From: Phyllobacterium sp. YR531 | Lineage (GTDB): Bacteria > Pseudomonadota > Alphaproteobacteria > Rhizobiales > Rhizobiaceae | Direction of reading: 5' to 3' | Length of the DNA: 64,000 nucleotides | Assembly: GCF_000282595.1 (NCBI RefSeq) | Contig: NZ_AKIZ01000004.1 | Span: forward strand, 1-64,000 | Shown here: positions 50,491-58,340 of the stretch, one piece after another | Layout of the letters: each line of letters opens with the position of its first letter | Position numbering within the stretch: position 1 is the stretch's first letter | Position numbers and translations under genes: made by a program | The notes under the pieces: model-generated | The model's database searches: none | What the model was told of the DNA's origin: nothing | The model's input: the letters and a program-made list of their open reading frames with translations, nothing else

Positions 50491-51591
50491 ATGACAAAAC
50501 TGCTAGCCAGCGTACAGAACCTGCATGAGGCGGAAACCGTCTTTGATAATGGCGCGGATATTATCGATGTGGGCGGTGAGGCGATCGGCATGGCAGGCTC
50601 AGTCGAATCGGGTCCCTTGCCGGAAATCATCAACTTCGTTGCCGGGCGCAGACCCGTCTGTGCGGATGCCAGCCACCTGCCAATGCAACCGGAACTGGCA
50701 CAACGCAAGGTTGGCGAGTTTGTCGCTGCCGGTGTGGAGTATATCCGGATCGGCCTTCGTCCAAGCGCGGAGCTGCAAGCTGTCATCGAGATCACCAGGA
50801 CCTTTGCCTCGAAGGTGAAACTGCTTGCGGTCATGTTTGCTGAAGAGCAAAGCCAGTATCCGCAGTCGTTTCTCGATGATCTCGTCGAGGCCGGTTTTCA
50901 TGGTGTGATGATCGATACGGAAAGTACGCTTGGCGAACGGCTGCTCAATCACATGACGCCTGACCAGATCGGGCAGTTTTTCAAACTGGTTCAGTCCAAG
51001 GGGTTGTTGACCGGCGCTGCGGGTTCGCTGGAAGCCCCCGATATTCCCCGACTGCTTTCCTACAAGCCGGATTTTCTCGGCTTCTGCGCTGCATTGCGGA
51101 CGGATCTTTATTGGGCTGCGCCGATAGATGCGCCAGCGGCAGCCAAGATAAGGGGCCTCATTCCGCGCGGTGTGATACGGGCCGCGCCGACCCCAACCGA
51201 GCATCAGGAGACTGGTCTTGGCACCGACAAGATTTTCGTGCGTGATTTTGTGCTGCCGGTTCAGATCGGTGCTTATAGTTTCGAGCATGGCAAGACACAG
51301 AAAATGCGCTTCGATGTCACTGCCGATGTGGTGCGTGTTGCCCGCAATGCAGAACAGTTGCGGCACGTCGTTTCCTACGATCTGATTATGGATGGCATCA
51401 GAGCCATTATCGCCAGAGGCCATGTTGAACTATCGGAAACGCTGGCCGAACAGATTGCGGCTTTCATTCTTGAAAATCCCCGCGTGCTGAGAGTTGTGGT
51501 CCGTGCAGAAAAACTGGAACTGGGACCCGGTGGCGTGGGAGTTGAGATTGAGCGCCGCCGCGGTGAAACCGGTTGGGGCGGTTTTCACTGA
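50491..51591 (+). CDS. MfnB-like domain fused to dihydroneopterin aldolase (FolB)
   Basis: A 366-residue fusion. Residues 1 to about 230 resemble (5-formylfuran-3-yl)methyl phosphate synthase MfnB: GADIIDVGG near 21, YIRIGLRPS near 84, GVMIDTEST near 138, GAAGSLEAPDIPRLL near 175, DFLGFCAALRTD near 194. In Methanocaldococcus MfnB, as I recall it, the Schiff-base lysine follows DIIDV; here it is Gly28, and the lysine of the LDTAVK segment is Thr146, so this part may lack that activity. Residues about 246-355 are FolB-like with Glu265, Tyr296 and Lys341 at the expected catalytic places, so aldolase or epimerase action on dihydroneopterin is likely. The ATG at 50491 has CAGGA directly before it; the upstream extension to 50326 reads as non-coding. 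A pterin dehydratase gene follows at 51880. Confidence 0.83.
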   Translation: MTKLLASVQNLHEAETVFDNGADIIDVGGEAIGMAGSVESGPLPEIINFVAGRRPVCADASHLPMQPELAQRKVGEFVAAGVEYIRIGLRPSAELQAVIEITRTFASKVKLLAVMFAEEQSQYPQSFLDDLVEAGFHGVMIDTESTLGERLLNHMTPDQIGQFFKLVQSKGLLTGAAGSLEAPDIPRLLSYKPDFLGFCAALRTDLYWAAPIDAPAAAKIRGLIPRGVIRAAPTPTEHQETGLGTDKIFVRDFVLPVQIGAYSFEHGKTQKMRFDVTADVVRVARNAEQLRHVVSYDLIMDGIRAIIARGHVELSETLAEQIAAFILENPRVLRVVVRAEKLELGPGGVGVEIERRRGETGWGGFH

Positions 51592-51619
51592 GGCGTGATT
51601 GGTGGAATGTTTCTTCGCA

Positions 51620-51738
51620 GTGCGTGGTTCGACAAGCTCACCATGAAGAAAGTCTTGAACTTGAATAATGCCAGCTTTGAAAGTTATGACGCCCTGAAAC
51701 CTACAACCTTCCTCATGGTGAGCTAGTCGAACCACGAC
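51620..51738. repeat. Inverted-repeat element 2 (related to 48786-48914)
   Basis: Arms at 51620-51650 and 51709-51738 are imperfect inverted copies; GTGCGTGGTTCGACAAGCTC continuing to CACCATGAAGAA matches the arm of element 1 with a few changes. The middle of 58 bases differs from element 1. It is a degenerate copy of the same dispersed palindrome. Confidence 0.8.
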
Positions 51739-51879
51739 CAAAACAACCATAATTAAAATTGTCTATATTTACCAAGTTCTTGCAAATTTATTCAGGGTCT
51801 GCTCGGGATAGTTTGACCGTGTGCTAAATAATCGCCTTGTTGTCGCGGGATAATTGTCCGGACAATGGGAGAGAGCACG

Positions 51880-52260
51880 ATGAGCCGACCGAAATCGAAA
51901 ACCTATTCGGAGTCCGAGATCGTAACTCGCCTGAAAAGCGAGCTACCACATTGGACATATGAAGACGGTTTGATCTGCCGCACTTACAAAACCCATGGCT
52001 GGAAATCGACATTGATGGTTGCCGGTGCGATTGCCCATCTTGCAGAGGCCGCGTGGCATCATCCGGATCTCAATCTCTCCTATTCGTCCGTAAAGATTAC
52101 GCTTTCCGATCATGAGGCCAAAGGCATCAGCGACAAGGATTTCACGCTCGCGGCAATGATTGAAAAAGTCGTGCAGTGGCAGCCGGGCAAGGAAGATGGT
52201 GCACTAGAGGGAACGCCACAGGACGATCCTCGTTATGCCTATCTCAAATATGATGTCTAA
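51880..52260 (+). CDS. Pterin-4a-carbinolamine dehydratase
   Basis: A 126-residue homologue of PCD/DCoH. The active-site block EAAWHHPDLNLSYSSVKITL holds the His-His-Pro pattern, followed by LSDHEAKGISDKDF. The enzyme dehydrates 4a-hydroxytetrahydropterin in pterin cofactor recycling, in the cytoplasm. The ATG at 51880 has GGGAGAG six bases upstream, which decides it over an ATG 15 bases before. The C-terminus is about 25 residues longer than usual. Its place next to the FolB fusion suggests a joint pterin role. Confidence 0.9.
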   Translation: MSRPKSKTYSESEIVTRLKSELPHWTYEDGLICRTYKTHGWKSTLMVAGAIAHLAEAAWHHPDLNLSYSSVKITLSDHEAKGISDKDFTLAAMIEKVVQWQPGKEDGALEGTPQDDPRYAYLKYDV

Positions 52261-52277
52261 ACGGTAGGGTTGCGCAA

Positions 52278-52814
52278 GTGTCGTTTCCACCAGCCAAGAT
52301 TGAAAGTAGCAGGCTGTTTCTCCGGCGTGCACAGCTGCGCGATGCATCAGCTATTTTTGATGGTTACGGACATGATGCTGAAGTGATCCGCTATCTGTCA
52401 TGGCATTCGCATCAATCGATCAAAGATACGCGTGATTATCTTCGTCAGGTCAAGGAAGACTGGGATCAGGGCAAAAGCTACACCTATGCCATTTGCCTGG
52501 AAAAGGATTCGCCGCTGATCGGAATGGTGATGATGCGGGTTAGAGATGAGCGTGCAACCTTTGGTTATGCCATGGGCCGAAATTATTGGGGTAAGGGTTA
52601 TGTGCCGGAAGCGCTTTCCACATTGATTGATCTTGCTTTGGCCCAGCCGGATATCTGGCGGGCAGAGGCCTATTGCGATGTCGAGAATATCAGCTCTGCC
52701 CGGGTCATGGAAAAAGTCGGCATGACCTATGAAGGCGTATTACGACGCTGGACCCGTCATCCGAATGTTTCGGATGCTCCGCGCGACTGTCTCATGTATT
52801 CCAAGGTCAAATAA
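52278..52814 (+). CDS. GNAT-family acetyltransferase (RimJ/RimL type)
   Basis: A 178-residue acetyltransferase of the Acetyltransf_3 type: ESSRLFLRRAQLRDASAIFD, HDAEVIRYLSWHSHQSI, FGYAMGRNYWGKGYVPEAL with the acetyl-CoA loop NYWGKGY, and AYCDVENISSARVMEKVGM. Targets may be protein N-termini or small amines. It follows the pterin dehydratase by 17 bases and may be co-transcribed with it. Confidence 0.9.
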   Translation: MSFPPAKIESSRLFLRRAQLRDASAIFDGYGHDAEVIRYLSWHSHQSIKDTRDYLRQVKEDWDQGKSYTYAICLEKDSPLIGMVMMRVRDERATFGYAMGRNYWGKGYVPEALSTLIDLALAQPDIWRAEAYCDVENISSARVMEKVGMTYEGVLRRWTRHPNVSDAPRDCLMYSKVK

Positions 52815-52881
52815 TCGCTCCGGAAAAAAACTGGAAGTGGCGATTCGAGATTAAAGAAACGACCGTTCGATTAACTTTTTT

Positions 52882-52912
52882 GGCAAAACAGGCCGAATCG
52901 ACCTGTTTTGCC
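52882..52912. repeat. Perfect inverted repeat GGCAAAACAGG / CCTGTTTTGCC
   Basis: An 11-base stem with a nine-base loop. On the plus strand it is preceded by T and not followed by a T-run, so it is not a standard terminator for either strand. It may be an operator or an RNA element. Confidence 0.5.
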
Positions 52913-52981
52913 ATGAAAAACGAGGTTTCGAGCAGCGTTGCGGCAAAATGGCTCTGATCTGCGAGGAAATTCGTCATTTGG

Positions 52982-53013
52982 GGGAGCAAAATCGCCGAAT
53001 TTGGGAGCAAAAT
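52982..53013. repeat. Direct repeat GGGAGCAAAAT, 21-bp spacing
   Basis: Two identical 11-base units spaced 21 bases (two helical turns) lie 150 bases upstream of the MFS gene. The spacing would put two proteins on the same face of the DNA. Confidence 0.4.
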
Positions 53014-53163
53014 AGCAACCAACAGGCGAAATTTAGTTGTCCAAAGTTGTGCTAAGCGCAAATTTCATGAGCCTTATTCCAGTCCATGACTGGCGCTACG
53101 GGAATTATTGCCTGTAATATATAAGACCCGAAGCGACCTTGCCCGAACAAGAAAGTTGACGCG

Positions 53164-54792
53164 GTGACAGACCGAAAATCGCCCTTGGCGCCGTTCAAAA
53201 ACGATACTTTCCGCAACATCTGGATTGCAAGTCTATCCTCAAATTTTGGATCGTTGATCCAGTCTGTTGGTGCGGCCTGGATGATGACGACAATATCGAA
53301 TTCCGTGGGGATGGTTGCCTTGGTTCAGGCGTCTACAGCGCTACCTATCATGTTGTTTTCATTGGTTTCTGGTGCGTTGGCCGATAATTTCAATCGCCGC
53401 AGAGTCATGCTTGTCGCCCAAAGTTTCATGCTGGCGGTCTCGGTTTCCCTGTCTGCTTTTGCTTATTTCGGGCTCATTACACCTTGGTTGCTTCTTACTT
53501 TTACTTTCATGCTTGGTTGCGGAACAGCGCTGAATAATCCCTCCTGGCAGGCATCTGTTGGTGATATGGTTCCGCGTGATGATCTTCCCGGTGCTGTAGC
53601 TCTCAATAGTATGGGTTTTAATATTACCCGCAGCGTGGGCCCGGCAATTGGTGGTGCGATAGTCGCTTTTGCGGGTGCTGCGGCAGCATTTGCTGTTAAT
53701 ACATTAAGTTACTTGCCTTTGATTTTGGCGTTGTTTCGCTGGCAGCCAAAATACGACACTAATCCATTGCCTCGCGAAACTATGGGTCGGGCAATTTCTG
53801 CTGGTCTGCGCTATGTTGCGATGTCTCCGAACATTGCAAAAGTCATCTTCCGCAGCTTTGTGTTCGGCCTTTCTGCGAGTGCCGTCCTGGCATTGCTTCC
53901 GCTGGTTGCACGCGATCTCGTTGGCGGAGGGCCGCTGGTTTACGGTGTTCTTCTCGGTGCCTTTGGCATCGGGGCAATAGGAGGAGCGCTGCTGAGCGCG
54001 CGTCTGCGAGAGTTCATGTCGAGTGAAGCCATTGTAAAGTCAGCTTTTATCGGCTTTGCGCTTAGTGCTATTTTGACCGCCGTCAGCACCAATACATGGT
54101 TGACCAGCGCCGCATTGCTCGTTTCCGGCGCGTGCTGGGTTCTGGCATTATCGCTCTTCAACGTTACCGTACAGCTGTCGACACCACGCTGGGTTGTGGG
54201 TCGTGCGCTCTCTCTCTATCAGACGACCACCTTTGGCGGCATTGCCGGGGGAAGCTGGATATGGGGTCAGGCAGCGGCGGAAAACGGTGCTGAAATGGCG
54301 TTGCTTGCGTCGAGTGTGGTAATGCTTATTGGTGGCGCTATTGGACTTCGTTATGCTTTGCCTGAGTTCAAGACACTCAATCTCGATCCACTTAATCTTT
54401 TCAGCGAACCGCTACTGGCGCTTGATCTGAAGCCGCGCAGCGGCCCCATTGTCATCATGATTGATTACATTATCAAAGAAGAAGACATGAATGAGTTTCT
54501 TCAGGTGATGGCAACCCGGCGGCGCATCCGGATTCGCGATGGAGCGGGACATTGGGCATTGATGCGCGATCTGGAAAATCCCGAAGTCTGGACGGAAAGC
54601 TACCATACGCCGACCTGGGTGGAATATGTCAGGCATAATCAGCGGCGCACCAAGGCTGATGCTATCGTCGGAACAAGAATTAGAGCCCTGCACAAAGGGG
54701 ATGCCGAGCCGCGTGTGCACCGCATGATCGAGCGGCAGACGACCCTGCCGCACGATATTGCCGCTCACAAAATGCCGATAGATATGTCTTGA
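53164..54792 (+). CDS. MFS transporter (MFS_3 type) with C-terminal soluble domain
   Basis: A 542-residue protein. About 12 membrane segments occupy residues 15-405 (ALPIMLFSLVSGALADNFNRRRVML holds the loop 2-3 motif, given in part). The last 125 residues are soluble: VIMIDYIIKEEDMNEFLQVM, WALMRDLENPEVWTESYHTPTWVEY (in part), which looks like a dimeric alpha-beta barrel of the antibiotic-monooxygenase type and is usual in the MFS_3 family. The substrate is unknown; siderophores or drugs are typical. Start is the GTG at 53164, without a strong ribosome binding site. It meets the SnoaL-like gene tail to tail. Confidence 0.9.
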   Translation: MTDRKSPLAPFKNDTFRNIWIASLSSNFGSLIQSVGAAWMMTTISNSVGMVALVQASTALPIMLFSLVSGALADNFNRRRVMLVAQSFMLAVSVSLSAFAYFGLITPWLLLTFTFMLGCGTALNNPSWQASVGDMVPRDDLPGAVALNSMGFNITRSVGPAIGGAIVAFAGAAAAFAVNTLSYLPLILALFRWQPKYDTNPLPRETMGRAISAGLRYVAMSPNIAKVIFRSFVFGLSASAVLALLPLVARDLVGGGPLVYGVLLGAFGIGAIGGALLSARLREFMSSEAIVKSAFIGFALSAILTAVSTNTWLTSAALLVSGACWVLALSLFNVTVQLSTPRWVVGRALSLYQTTTFGGIAGGSWIWGQAAAENGAEMALLASSVVMLIGGAIGLRYALPEFKTLNLDPLNLFSEPLLALDLKPRSGPIVIMIDYIIKEEDMNEFLQVMATRRRIRIRDGAGHWALMRDLENPEVWTESYHTPTWVEYVRHNQRRTKADAIVGTRIRALHKGDAEPRVHRMIERQTTLPHDIAAHKMPIDMS

Positions 54793-54795
54793 TTA

Positions 54796-55227
54796 TCAGG
54801 GTGTTAGATCAATGGCAGCCTTGAAACTTCCATCCATATAGAATGGTACGGAGGCGTGGGTATGAGCAATTTTCCAGATATCGTCCCGCTTGATCAGACC
54901 TAATGTTTGTCGAAACCAGAGATCGGCTTTTTCGCCACTGGTCTTCGTGCCTGTCATTCGTACCAGGCATCGCACGAAGGCCACATCGCCGCTTGAAGTG
55001 ATATGTACGTCACGCGCTTCATTGCCAATATTTCCAATCCATGTATCGAACCAGCCTTGAATGCCGTCAGCATCCTTGCCGCTATATTGCAAAGGCGGGG
55101 CGAGGCTAAACTCGACAATGTCATCAGTCAGGCAGGAAAGGGTGCGCCGCGCATCTTTGCTGGTAATAGCTTGTGACCAATCATTGATAACGGCTTCTAT
55201 TGCAGCGTCTTCACTAATATTTACCAC
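54796..55227 (-). CDS. SnoaL-like/NTF2-like protein
   Basis: A 143-residue protein of the SnoaL-like fold: IEAVINDWSQAITSKDARRTL, LTDDIVEFSLAPPLQYSGKD, VHITSSGDVAFVRCLVRM and WKIAHTHASVPFYMD. Such domains bind small ligands or act as isomerases and are common beside ECF sigma factors. The start is GTG at 55227 with AAGGAAG upstream. It is 44 bases downstream of the SRPBCC gene and may be in one operon with it and the ECF42 pair. Confidence 0.88.
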   Translation of the reverse strand: MVNISEDAAIEAVINDWSQAITSKDARRTLSCLTDDIVEFSLAPPLQYSGKDADGIQGWFDTWIGNIGNEARDVHITSSGDVAFVRCLVRMTGTKTSGEKADLWFRQTLGLIKRDDIWKIAHTHASVPFYMDGSFKAAIDLTP

Positions 55228-55270
55228 GGTTACTTCCTTCCGAATATTCTTTCAGGGTGCATTACATCGT

Positions 55271-55741
55271 TCAAAGTTTAGCGACTAACGCTTCAAGTTG
55301 ATCGGTGCATTGACCCCAACCTTCGTGGAATCCCATCTTCTCATGTGCTTCGCGATCAGCTACTGACCAATGCCGGACGAGGGCTGTGTATTTCGTTTTC
55401 CCGTCCTGCTCTTCGAAAGTAAGAATGATTGTCATGAAAGGTTTTTCTGAGGGTACCCAAGCAGTTGTGTAAGCATCTGTTACAACAATGCGCTCGTTTT
55501 TGACGACCTCCAGATAGACGCCCCTGTTCGGAAATTCATTGCCGTCAGGCCCCCGCATGGTGATGTAGTTTGAGCCGCCGACGCGGACATCCAGTTCGGC
55601 ATGAGGTGTCGTATAGGGCAGGGGTGCAAACCATTGCTTCAGCACTTCCGCATCGGTCCAGGCTCTGTAAACCTTTTCCCGTGGCGCATTGATGAGACGT
55701 GTCAGAACGAGATCGCGATCAGTAGTTGCTGGTGTGTTCAT
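55271..55741 (-). CDS. SRPBCC/AHSA1-domain protein
   Basis: A 156-residue START-like protein: RLINAPREKVYRAWTDAEVL, KQWFAPLPYTTPHAELDVRVGG (in part), GVYLEVVKNERIVVTDAY, MTIILTFEEQDGKTKYT and GFHEGWGQCTDQLEALV, the typical AHSA1 ending. The ATG at 55741 has AGGAG seven bases upstream; the 18 codons before it are rejected. It follows the ECF42 gene by 84 bases, and such proteins are regular companions of ECF42/DGPF units. Confidence 0.91.
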   Translation of the reverse strand: MNTPATTDRDLVLTRLINAPREKVYRAWTDAEVLKQWFAPLPYTTPHAELDVRVGGSNYITMRGPDGNEFPNRGVYLEVVKNERIVVTDAYTTAWVPSEKPFMTIILTFEEQDGKTKYTALVRHWSVADREAHEKMGFHEGWGQCTDQLEALVAKL

Positions 55742-55825
55742 TACAGTTCTCCTTGTTTCGGTGTTCTGAACCAAGGACGAATGGCCAATAGTCAATCCGA
55801 CAACGGCCCTTAAAAAAAATGAAAT

Positions 55826-57067
55826 TTATTTTTTGGAGAGACTGTCGAGATGCATGCGGATGTGAGCAGCTTCCGCGGCTGTATTGGCAAGGGCGATGGC
55901 GCGGTTGAACGCTTCGCGTGCTTCGCCATTCCGTCCGATTTTCATCAACAGGCCACCCTTGACGCCGAAATAATGAAAGTAACCGGAGAGGCGCTCTTCC
56001 AGCGGCTCTATGAGCGTTAGCGCCGCCGCGGGGCCACGCACCTTGGCAACGGCAACCGCGCGATTGAGCGTAATAACTGGCGATGGCATCATGCGTTCCA
56101 GCGCGCCATAGAGCAAATCTATTTCGATCCAGTCAGTGGCATCGGCTGTTTGGGCCCGGGCATGAAGTGCAGCAATTGCCGACTGAATTTGGTAGGGGCC
56201 CGGCTGCCTGTGGCGCATTGCCTTATCAATCAGGGCGAGGCCCTCATTGATCATTTCGCGATTCCAGAGCTTGCGGTCCTGATCCTCAAGGAGCACGACT
56301 TCGCCCTTTGCATCAAAGCGTGCAGCTGAACGTGCATTTTGCAGCAATAGCAGTGCGGCAAGGCCCATTATTTCAGGTTCCGTCGGGTACATTCGCAGCA
56401 AGAGCCGTATCAGGCGGATCGCTTCCTCGCACAGTGGAATACGGGCCTGCTGTTCGTTGGCCGCTGCGGAATAACCCTCGTTGAAAATCAGATAAACCAT
56501 GGCTGCCACAGCCGCCAGCCGTTCCGCACGCTCTATTGGATCAGGCGTTTCAAAAGGAATTTCGCCCGCTGCAATGCGGCCTTTCGCACGGGTTATCCGC
56601 TGTTCCATGGCGCTTTCGCCAACCAGAAACGCTTTGGCAATCTGCTTGACTGAAAGGCCTGAAACGATTCTCAGTGCGAGTGGAATCTGTTGCGTTGCCG
56701 GAAGGTCCGGGTGGCAGCAAATGAACAAGAGCCGCAGGATATCGTCACGATAATCGGCACCGTCAATTTTTTCGGCGATTGCCGTTTCATTGTCCTCCAG
56801 ATCAGACAGGACTTCTTCCGGCGGCAGGGGCTGTTGCTTTGCCTGACGGCGAACCACGTCTATTGCGCTGTTGCGGCCGACAAAAATCAGCCATGCTGTA
56901 GGATCGCGCGGCGGGCCATTTTTGGTCCAATTTTTCAGCGCCTTTACGCACGCCTCCTGAAAGGCCTCTTCCGCTACATCAAGGTTGCGAAAATAGCGAA
57001 GAAGAGCACCCACTGCTTGTGGGCGGGCTGCTGTCAATGCCGCGTCGATCCAATTAGCATCTGTCAT
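55826..57067 (-). CDS. ECF42-type RNA polymerase sigma factor
   Basis: A 413-residue sigma factor, far longer than simple ECFs. Region 2 is at about 15-75 (LRYFRNLDVAEEAFQEACVKAL, PTAWLIFVGRNSAIDVVRR), region 4 at about 125-170 (IPLALRIVSGLSVKQIAKAFLVGESAMEQRI in part). The C-terminal 230 residues are an alpha-helical, TPR-like extension (VYLIFNEGYSA, TLNRAVAVAKVRG, YHYFGVKGGLL). The length, the extension and the coupled DGPF gene (four-base overlap) are the marks of group ECF42, which has no anti-sigma factor; the extension takes part in control. It probably turns on the SRPBCC and related genes beside it. Confidence 0.92.
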   Translation of the reverse strand: MTDANWIDAALTAARPQAVGALLRYFRNLDVAEEAFQEACVKALKNWTKNGPPRDPTAWLIFVGRNSAIDVVRRQAKQQPLPPEEVLSDLEDNETAIAEKIDGADYRDDILRLLFICCHPDLPATQQIPLALRIVSGLSVKQIAKAFLVGESAMEQRITRAKGRIAAGEIPFETPDPIERAERLAAVAAMVYLIFNEGYSAAANEQQARIPLCEEAIRLIRLLLRMYPTEPEIMGLAALLLLQNARSAARFDAKGEVVLLEDQDRKLWNREMINEGLALIDKAMRHRQPGPYQIQSAIAALHARAQTADATDWIEIDLLYGALERMMPSPVITLNRAVAVAKVRGPAAALTLIEPLEERLSGYFHYFGVKGGLLMKIGRNGEAREAFNRAIALANTAAEAAHIRMHLDSLSKK

Positions 57068-57438
57068 GATGTGGTTTGTCCAGGTCTGAATATTGAAATT
57101 GGCCGGATCTCATATGAGCCCGTACCGGGGTTTGCGATTGACAGTTCACGGGAAATATCAAGCGCTTCATCAAGAGAAGCGCAATCGACGACATAGAACC
57201 CGAGGAACTGTTCCTTGGTCTCAGCGAAGGGACCATCGATTACGATTGGCTCATTGCCGCTCTTGCGCAATGTGGTTGCCGCCGTTGTCGGCATAAGGCG
57301 CGCAACGGGTCCAAGACGGCCCTGCTTGGTGAGCTTTTCCTGAACGGCTGCCAGCCGTGTCATTACCTCGTCATCTTCTTCTTTTGTCCAAGCGCCGACA
57401 ACGTCTTCATCATTGTAGCAAAGAATGGCGTAGAGCAT
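57064..57438 (-). CDS. YCII-related DGPF-motif protein
   Basis: A 124-residue YCII-type protein: YAILCYNDEDVVGAWTKEED, and the name-giving DGPF in VIDGPFAETKEQFLGFYVVD. It is the usual partner of ECF42 sigma factors and overlaps that gene by four bases (ATGA). The ATG at 57438 has GAGGAAA upstream. Its biochemical role is not known; it may sense a small molecule. Confidence 0.93.
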   Translation of the reverse strand: MLYAILCYNDEDVVGAWTKEEDDEVMTRLAAVQEKLTKQGRLGPVARLMPTTAATTLRKSGNEPIVIDGPFAETKEQFLGFYVVDCASLDEALDISRELSIANPGTGSYEIRPISIFRPGQTTS

Positions 57439-57534
57439 TTCAATTTCCTCTTCTTGATAGGATGACGAACCAGTATGACTAATCCCGACAACCGGTCAAA
57501 ATATATTGCGATTCGGTATTTGAAAGGCGTCATT

Positions 57535-58311
57535 GTGAGAAAAACAGGCTGGTCACCAGAGCAATATCTGAAGTTCGAGGATGAACGTACGCGCCCGGCA
57601 AACGACCTTTTGGCCGCCGTGCCAACAAACCAAGTAGAATTTGCAGTAGATCTGGGGTGCGGACCGGGAAACTCTACAGAACTCTTGCTGAAACGGTATC
57701 CTTCAGCAGAAATTCTGGGAATAGACTCATCTGCAGAGATGATCGCGCAAGCGAGTGAACGATTGCCCGATTGCCGCTTTGAACAGGGCGATCTGGATAC
57801 TTGGCGCCCGGAAAAGAAAGCTGATGTTCTTTACGCTAATGCTTCGATGCAATGGCTATCCGGGCACGACAAACTTTTCCCGCAATTCATGGGCTTTCTC
57901 AATACCAATGGTTCTTTGGCAATACAGATGCCGGACAATCTGGAGCAGCCCACGCATATCGCAATGCGTGAAGTCGCGAGCGATAAAAGCTGGGCGGAAA
58001 AGCTTGCCAAGGCCAATGCCACGAGGAGCAGCCTTGGCGACGCATCATTTTACTATGATCTACTTAAACCGCACGGCAAACGCGTGGATATCTGGCGTAC
58101 GACCTATCACCATCCGCTGGAAGGTATCGAGGGCATCGTCCAATGGTTTCTTGGATCGGCCTTGCGGCCTTATCTTGCAGCGTTAAACGAAGACGAAAAA
58201 CCGCAATTCCTTGAAAAATATAGGGAAGTTCTCGCACGGTCCTATAAGCCGATGAGCGATGGCGTGGTGCTTTTGCCATTTCCTCGCCTCTTCATTATAG
58301 CGACAAAATGA
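57535..58311 (+). CDS. tam: Trans-aconitate 2-methyltransferase
   Basis: A 258-residue SAM-dependent methyltransferase that esterifies trans-aconitate, a toxic by-product of the citrate cycle. WSPEQYLKFEDERTRPANDLL matches the E. coli Tam start in type (in part), and VDLGCGPGNSTELL near residue 36 is the SAM loop, YANASMQWL and HPLEGIEGIVQWFLGSALRPY (in part) are family blocks. I chose the GTG at 57535 because it follows AAAGG and gives the usual length (E. coli Tam is about 250 residues); the frame is open to an ATG at 57475. It diverges from the DGPF gene. Confidence 0.87.
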   Translation: MRKTGWSPEQYLKFEDERTRPANDLLAAVPTNQVEFAVDLGCGPGNSTELLLKRYPSAEILGIDSSAEMIAQASERLPDCRFEQGDLDTWRPEKKADVLYANASMQWLSGHDKLFPQFMGFLNTNGSLAIQMPDNLEQPTHIAMREVASDKSWAEKLAKANATRSSLGDASFYYDLLKPHGKRVDIWRTTYHHPLEGIEGIVQWFLGSALRPYLAALNEDEKPQFLEKYREVLARSYKPMSDGVVLLPFPRLFIIATK

Positions 58312-58340
58312 AAACCGGGCATTAGCCAAGGGGGAAGACC

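Larger units (their letters stand above)
52815..53163. other. Intergenic region with stem-loop and direct repeats
   Basis: About 350 bases without a convincing gene. It holds a perfect inverted repeat at 52882-52912 and a direct repeat GGGAGCAAAAT at 52982-52992 and 53003-53013. The 84-codon minus-strand frame across it has no family resemblance. Confidence 0.5.

Noticed and set aside
52807-53061. 84-codon minus-strand frame in the intergenic region before the MFS gene
   Set aside because: No ribosome binding site, no family resemblance, and it runs over repeats that look non-coding.
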